From the NCBI GenBank assembly GCA_002478115.1, contig DLMH01000057.1, positions 1-10,182 on the forward strand: a DNA stretch of 10,182 nt. Reading direction: 5' to 3'. The notes under the pieces were generated by a model. The model had not been told where the DNA came from. It saw only the letters and a list, made by a program, of their open reading frames with translations, and did not search any database. Position 1 is the first letter of the stretch. Every line of letters starts with the position of its first letter. Below, one piece after another: positions 5,989 through 10,182 of this stretch. Origin of the DNA: Candidatus Acidiferrum typicum. Its GTDB lineage: Bacteria; Acidobacteriota; Terriglobia; Acidiferrales; UBA7541. Made by a program: the position numbers and the translations under genes.

Positions 5989-7566
5989 CTAGACCTGCTG
6001 ACGGAGATTAGGACGCAGTGTGAGCGAGCCGTCATCGTCCAGCCTCTGGTGACAGGCCCATCGCACGGGATAGCTCATTCCTTTTACCTCGATCTCAGCT
6101 CTCAGTTTCAGTCCTTTCCAATCTGTGACGTTCGGAAGCACGAACTGTGCTTGCCTGATCTTGCCTGGTAACGGGTAACCGGCATCCAAACAGCCGCTCT
6201 TGAGCACCTTTCCATCCCGACTTTCCACGATCACTCTCAATACACCCGGCACTCCCGCAATACCGTCATTCGCGAAACCAACAATCAGCCCTTGATAACC
6301 GTCGCTCCTATAACTCCAGATGAAAGATGGTCTCACCCGATAGCCAATGCGGCGATTGATCCGGTCGAATGGTACGGGATAAGCCTGGTAGTAGCTCATC
6401 AGATTCTTTGCGCTGATCTGATGAAAGTTCCAAAGCGAAAAGTAATTCGCCCCAACATCGATCACGTGAGCGATCATATTCTCCGCCGGAGATATCCCTT
6501 CATCTGCAGCGCTCGGATCGGGAGGTTTCCCAGGAAGCCCTTGCTCCAGCAATGCCGCGATCCAGGGTGGGCGATTGCTGAGCGCTTCGATCTGCTCGTT
6601 CTCGATAAATATGGTATCGCTGCGAATCCAATTGTTGCTGCGGACCGTCCGGTCTACCAGCTCCGAATTACCCACCCGGCTGTAATCCGGTTGCGTGTTG
6701 GTCAGCAGAGGAGTTCTCGTAAAGTGTTCGAGCTGGATTTCGAGCATATTCATCCAGGTCCGCTCTGCTGTCTGGTAGTCAGGGAAAGGATTGTTGGCGA
6801 AGGGCCAGGTGTGCCCTTCACCCCAGAAGCCGTACATAAAAGTATCGATAAACTCGATGAGCGGGTTGCCATCGAATTCAGCTGCCAATTGGCCAACCAG
6901 CTCTTTGAATGCCTGCTGAAAAAAAGGATGGTCAAACCGGGGCTGATAGCGCGAGTGCGGATTCTCCAAAAACCTTTTTGCTGGGGTGGCGCTTTCCTGA
7001 TCGCTAAGGACTAGATCCACTTTCGGCACTTTCTCGAGGACAAAATCTGGGAGGGCTGCTTCGTGTTTGTAGTCTGGAGCGGACATCTGAATTCGTAATC
7101 CGACCCGCTTGTTGTTTTTCTTAGCCAATTCAAGAACTAGCTTCACATAGTCGGGCAGCTCCAGGCGTCCAGGCCGTGGCTGCACTTCCCTCCAGGTCGG
7201 ACGGATATAAAGCTGCTGGCCTAATGGAAAGCGAACCAAGTCCTCGATCGCTTGCGAAATATTGTCCGACTTGATTTCCTCGGTGCCGCTGTCTGCTGTG
7301 ATATAGGTGACCAGTCCCTTGCCATAATTCGGCACAGCTTCTTCCGAAGAAGAAGTGGTCATCACCACATCGTCAGTGGGAATGACGGCATCCGGTGGAT
7401 ATTGAGGGAACGGACCCTGATTGAGGCGATCGGTCACTTGCGGACCGGAACCGAAGTCGTAGTTTCCCCAGTTGTGGGCGGGTACCATCGCCTGCCCTTT
7501 ACCCATTCCAAGTTCTGCGGCTACTGCAACTGCGACAGTACTTTTTATAAAATCTCTACGCTGCAT
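5989..7566 (-). CDS. Tat-exported glycoside-hydrolase-like TIM-barrel protein
   Basis: This 525-residue protein starts at an ATG with AAGGAGA about eight bases upstream. It opens with a twin-arginine signal (MQRRDFIKS followed by an Ala/Val-rich stretch to about residue 26), so it is probably exported folded. Residues 80-400 have the pattern of a barrel glycosidase: YIRPTWREVQPRPG (120-133), a strand-like KRVGLRIQ (153-160), EFIDTFMYGFWGEGHTW (238-254) with Glu250 a candidate catalytic acid, TIFIENEQ (318-325) with another Glu, and SLWNFHQI (377-384). Residues 410-520 look like a beta-sandwich (GLIVGFANDGIAGVPGVLRV) of the kind in DUF4832-type proteins. The family match is from motif memory and moderate. 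No partner gene is adjacent: 291 bp separate it from the gene upstream and about 500 bp from the one downstream. The substrate is unknown. Confidence 0.65.
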   Translation of the reverse strand: MQRRDFIKSTVAVAVAAELGMGKGQAMVPAHNWGNYDFGSGPQVTDRLNQGPFPQYPPDAVIPTDDVVMTTSSSEEAVPNYGKGLVTYITADSGTEEIKSDNISQAIEDLVRFPLGQQLYIRPTWREVQPRPGRLELPDYVKLVLELAKKNNKRVGLRIQMSAPDYKHEAALPDFVLEKVPKVDLVLSDQESATPAKRFLENPHSRYQPRFDHPFFQQAFKELVGQLAAEFDGNPLIEFIDTFMYGFWGEGHTWPFANNPFPDYQTAERTWMNMLEIQLEHFTRTPLLTNTQPDYSRVGNSELVDRTVRSNNWIRSDTIFIENEQIEALSNRPPWIAALLEQGLPGKPPDPSAADEGISPAENMIAHVIDVGANYFSLWNFHQISAKNLMSYYQAYPVPFDRINRRIGYRVRPSFIWSYRSDGYQGLIVGFANDGIAGVPGVLRVIVESRDGKVLKSGCLDAGYPLPGKIRQAQFVLPNVTDWKGLKLRAEIEVKGMSYPVRWACHQRLDDDGSLTLRPNLRQQV

Positions 7567-7857
7567 CGGAATTATCTCCTTATCGTTATCGTTCCATTAG
7601 ACTACGGGCCGACTTGGCTGGAACTCTAACTTCAGGGCAAATTGAATCTGCCGCTGCGGCATCACTGTCGAAGTGATCACAGACGGCAGCGCCGGGACCA
7701 TCCGTAATGAACGGATCTGGTCGAGAAAAAGACGGGACAGATCGACGGTTTTCCCTCACGGCCCTCCAAAGGTTCTTACCCCTATTGCCAGAAACAATTG
7801 CGTGGCTGGTCAGCTACAGCAATAGGCCTCCAGAGAACCAATTAAAAATTGCGCCGG
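7567..7857. other. Spacer with three hairpins between gamma-glutamyltransferase and barrel gene
   Basis: No gene is seen. From the transferase side: CCTATTGC (7781-7788) pairs with GCAATAGG (7819-7826) across 30 nt. ATCCGT (7700-7705) pairs with ACGGAT (7711-7716). A two-tier hairpin has outer stem CTGCCG (7648-7653)/CGGCAG (7684-7689) and inner stem ATCACT (7661-7666)/AGTGAT (7672-7677). None has a strong T-tract. They may terminate the transferase transcript weakly or form the 5' leader of the barrel gene. Confidence 0.4.
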
Positions 7858-9552
7858 TTAATGCTTGGCCGATGCACCAAAGAACTTCGGCTGCTCCGGG
7901 ATTGCGGCGCCGTCGGCGCGTGGATCGGACGCACCGAAATTCAGACCGGTTTTGCTATCGTGAAGGATCGCCTGGCCGCGCCCCATCAGGGATGTGTAAT
8001 CTGGGTGCACCTGCAGCACATGTCCCATCTTGCTCAGTGCTTGGAGGGTGGCAGGCGTCACACGCGACTCGATCACGATTCTGCAGCCCAGTTGCTGGCG
8101 ATCAGTAAACCGCGGTTCTTCCATCGCAGCCTGGATATTCATATGGAAGTCGACGACGTTCGACACAAATTGTGCGTGAGCCAATGGTTGATTCAGACCG
8201 CCCATGATGCCGAAGCCGATGTGCTCGTCACCTCGCTGCATGAATGCGGGAATGATGGTGTGGAACGGGCGCTTTCTGCCGGCAAGGGCATTAGGAGACG
8301 TGGGATCGAGCGAGAAAAGGCCTCCGCGATCCTGTAAGGCGAATCCCATACCCAGCACGGTCACGTTCGATCCAAAGTTGTTGTAGTTGCTCTGAATGAC
8401 GGAAAGGATATTGCCGTCGCGATCGACGACCGTGAAGTAGGTGGTATCGCTGGTGCCAAGCGCCCCGGGGGCGACCGTGCAATTCCCTTTGGTTGGGTCA
8501 ATGAGTGAGGCACGTTTTGCGGCGTAGTCTTTCGACAGAAGCTGATCGACCGGAATCTTGCTGAAACGCGGATCGCCGTCGTAGGCTTTCACGTCCGCAT
8601 AGGCAAGTTTCATGGCTTCGATTCGAGTGTGTAGCTCGCCTGGGCTGTGTGGACCGGCGGGATCGGGCTTGAACTGTTCCATGATATTGAGCATCTCAAG
8701 TGCCGCGATGCCGTCCCCGTTGGGTGGGAGCTCGTATACGGTCCAATCGCGATAATTCGTGGAAATCGGCTCGACCCATTCAGCGGAGTAAGATGCGAGA
8801 TCGTCGGCAGTCATGGTTCCTCCGAGTTCGTCGGAGGTCTTGAGAATGGCCTTGGCAATTTCTCCCTTGTAGAACGCAGCCTCGCCTTGGTTGGCGACTA
8901 GAGTGAGCGAACGGGCGACATCGGGATTGCGAAACATTTCGCCGGTCTCGGGGACCTTGCCACCGGGGAGAAATACGCGGCGGCTCTCGGCATTTGTCAG
9001 CAGGCCATCGTGATCCCCATCCCACCATGCGTGAATGATCTCTGCCACCGGGAATCCATGGTCGGCATAAAAGATTGCGGGTTGGAGGAGGTCGCGCCAG
9101 GGCAGTTTTCCCCAGCGATTATGCAGCTTGGCCCATCCGTCGACTACACCCGGAACGGTGACGGAATCGATACCGAATTGGGGCATCGCCGTGACGCCTT
9201 TTTTGTGGAGATGCTCAATCGTGAGATCCTTCGGTGCCCAACCGCTGGCGTTCAGGCCATAGATCTTGCCTGTCTTTGCTTCCCAATAAATGGCAAAGAG
9301 ATCGCCGCCCATACCGTTGGAAGTGGGTTCGGTGACGTTGAGTACAGCGTTGGCCGCGATTGCGGCATCGATGGCGGAGCCGCCCTCTTCGAGGATGAGC
9401 GCCCCGGCTTGTGAGGCAGAAACCTGACTGGTGGCAACCATACCGTACTGCGTCGCGACGACGGAACGTCCGTAGGAACGGTCCTGGGCGGAGAGGTTGA
9501 ATTCGGTGGCCAGGAAAACCAGCAAAATGACCGAGGATCTGAGTGCGATCAT
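7858..9552 (-). CDS. ggt: Gamma-glutamyltransferase (glutathione hydrolase), exported
   Basis: This N-terminal nucleophile hydrolase removes or transfers gamma-glutamyl groups, typically from glutathione or gamma-glutamyl amino acids, and is made as a proenzyme that cleaves itself. The preferred start is ATG at 9552 (564 residues): GGAG lies nine bases upstream and the protein opens with a signal peptide (MIALRSSVILLVFLATEF, then NLSAQ). The frame extends to a GTG at 9582, but that start lacks a ribosome site. Family marks in 564 numbering: TEPTSNGMGGD (74-84), GWAKLH (139-144), the processing site GTSDTTYFTVVD with predicted nucleophile Thr370, KRPFHTIIP (427-435), and GIMGGLNQPLAHAQ (448-461), the expected Gly-Gly oxyanion region. 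The GSNVTVLGMGFALQDRGGLF stretch (394-413) resembles the subgroup that includes acylase-like members, so gamma-glutamyl specificity is likely but not certain. Length is typical (550-580). Confidence 0.92.
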   Translation of the reverse strand: MIALRSSVILLVFLATEFNLSAQDRSYGRSVVATQYGMVATSQVSASQAGALILEEGGSAIDAAIAANAVLNVTEPTSNGMGGDLFAIYWEAKTGKIYGLNASGWAPKDLTIEHLHKKGVTAMPQFGIDSVTVPGVVDGWAKLHNRWGKLPWRDLLQPAIFYADHGFPVAEIIHAWWDGDHDGLLTNAESRRVFLPGGKVPETGEMFRNPDVARSLTLVANQGEAAFYKGEIAKAILKTSDELGGTMTADDLASYSAEWVEPISTNYRDWTVYELPPNGDGIAALEMLNIMEQFKPDPAGPHSPGELHTRIEAMKLAYADVKAYDGDPRFSKIPVDQLLSKDYAAKRASLIDPTKGNCTVAPGALGTSDTTYFTVVDRDGNILSVIQSNYNNFGSNVTVLGMGFALQDRGGLFSLDPTSPNALAGRKRPFHTIIPAFMQRGDEHIGFGIMGGLNQPLAHAQFVSNVVDFHMNIQAAMEEPRFTDRQQLGCRIVIESRVTPATLQALSKMGHVLQVHPDYTSLMGRGQAILHDSKTGLNFGASDPRADGAAIPEQPKFFGASAKH

Positions 9553-9582
9553 GCGTCGAGGCTCCATATCGAGTTGCGCCAC

Positions 9583-9887
9583 GGAATCGGTGGGTCTGCG
9601 ATGAGGCTATGAGGGTATCGGTTGAAAAGCAAGACAGAAGAAGGTAAGCGCTGATGCATCCAGGTGAATAGCGCCAGAAACGAACTGCAGAATCTGGGTC
9701 GTCGTCCGGAGCGGGTTACTCATTGAGCTTCGATTAAGAATGGTGAATGCGGGCGTACTCAGATTCGTACCGAAAACGCGCTAGCAGTGATTGAGCGACG
9801 TGGTGAGAGGCCGACTTCTCATTCCTAATCTGGCCAAACTTCCCGAATGCGCGTTCAGGCTGCCGGTACAAGGCCAATTGCGCAAAA
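9583..9887. other. Intergenic region without a recognised gene
   Basis: Nothing is supported here beyond a 7-bp inverted pair (GAATCTG near 9691 and CAGATTC near 9761). A short plus-strand frame (9791-9976) runs through the neighbouring small gene and is not called. This stretch should hold the promoter of the gamma-glutamyltransferase gene, but I see no convincing -35/-10 pair. Confidence 0.35.
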
Positions 9888-10106
9888 CTACCAAGAGGAT
9901 GTCGGCACTTCCGGATCGGCGAGTGGTTGGCTCAGGGCATTACGCCGACCGACGTGAGCAAGATGGTCGGCACTAGCCATGCCAGCCAAAAACGGCGGGG
10001 AGTGCGCAGCTTCGCCTGCATTTATATAGTAGTGGTGCAGCAGATGTGCGAAGGCTAGCGTCGAGAACAGCACCGCCAGTCCGCTCAGGATGTTCAAAAT
10101 CCGCAT
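9888..10106 (-). CDS. Small membrane protein, probably frameshifted at an A5/T5 run
   Basis: ATG at 10106-10104 is preceded by GAGGTGG at seven bases, a good ribosome site. The start MRILNILSGLAVLFSTLAFA is one membrane helix, followed by HLLHHYYINAGEAAHSPPF. After the T5 run (A5 at 9988-9992 on the plus strand) the open frame turns hydrophilic and runs to a stop at 9888. Dropping one T gives FWLAWLVPTILLTSVGVMP and then TGA at 9932-9934, a second hydrophobic helix, for a 57-59 residue two-helix protein. The second reading is more natural, which implies an insertion in the run or a sequencing error. Function is unknown. It lies 28 bp downstream of another gene on the same strand, so it is likely the last gene of that operon. 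Confidence 0.55.
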   Translation of the reverse strand: MRILNILSGLAVLFSTLAFAHLLHHYYINAGEAAHSPPFLAGMASADHLAHVGRRNALSQPLADPEVPTSSW

Positions 10107-10134
10107 GTCGATTCCACCTCAACGGAGGAGTTGG

Positions 10135-10182
10135 CTATCTGGCGAAAGGCATCACGCGCTTGGGATCGTACTTGAAATCAAC
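10135..10182 (-). CDS. C-terminal end of an upstream gene (partial)
   Basis: The window edge opens in a frame reading VDFKYDPKRVMPFAR followed by TAG at 10137-10135. It is called because it ends 28 bp before a small gene with a good ribosome site, and because the residues look like an ordinary coding end. Only 15 codons are visible, so the family cannot be named, and the frame assignment rests on context. Confidence 0.45.
   Translation of the reverse strand, partial: VDFKYDPKRVMPFAR

Noticed and set aside
6292..7014. 240-codon plus-strand frame inside the barrel gene
   Set aside because: It is antisense to a gene with a signal peptide, ribosome site and motifs; it shows no feature of its own.

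Overview
The base composition and gene content fit a soil-type acidobacterium (class Terriglobia-like): a DUF3300 protein with a long Gly/His/Ser tail, secreted type-B carboxylesterase, a Tat-exported glycosidase-like barrel and an exported gamma-glutamyltransferase. This taxonomic reading is inference from family content, not from a marker gene. The window looks like an accessory or slowly decaying stretch: four intact protein genes sit among gene relics and several palindromic intergenic repeats. I do not see a multi-gene defence, conflict or biosynthetic system.

Layout. 1-192: two small hairpins, no gene. 193-963 (-): tyrosine recombinase (phage/island integrase) pseudogene whose C-terminal catalytic box is preserved but whose centre is deleted and scrambled. 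964-1212: AT-rich upstream region. 1213-2610 (+): exported DUF3300 protein followed by a clear intrinsic terminator (2651-2679). 2690-3506: about 800 bp without an intact gene, holding a cluster of imperfect inverted repeats (3015-3446). 3507-~3750 (-): frameshifted C-terminal remnant of an S9 (prolyl-oligopeptidase-type) peptidase. 3929-5485 (-): secreted carboxylesterase starting at TTG. A 37-codon candidate leader ORF (5486-5599) ends exactly at that TTG. 5761-5850: perfect 17-bp inverted repeat. 5989-7566 (-): Tat-exported TIM-barrel-like protein. 7567-7857: spacer with hairpins. 7858-9552 (-): gamma-glutamyltransferase. 9583-9887: no gene. 9888-10106 (-): small membrane protein with a probable frameshift. 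10135-10182 (-): last 15 codons of an unidentified upstream gene, 28 nt ahead of the small membrane protein and so probably co-transcribed with it.

How they fit together. The three large minus-strand genes all encode exported hydrolases or hydrolase-like proteins (ester, glycoside-like, gamma-glutamyl) but are separated by 290-500 bp spacers. They look like independent scavenging or detoxification genes rather than one operon. The most rewarding points are the rearranged integrase, the palindromic repeat cluster, the 17-bp inverted repeat, and the leader ORF abutting a TTG start.
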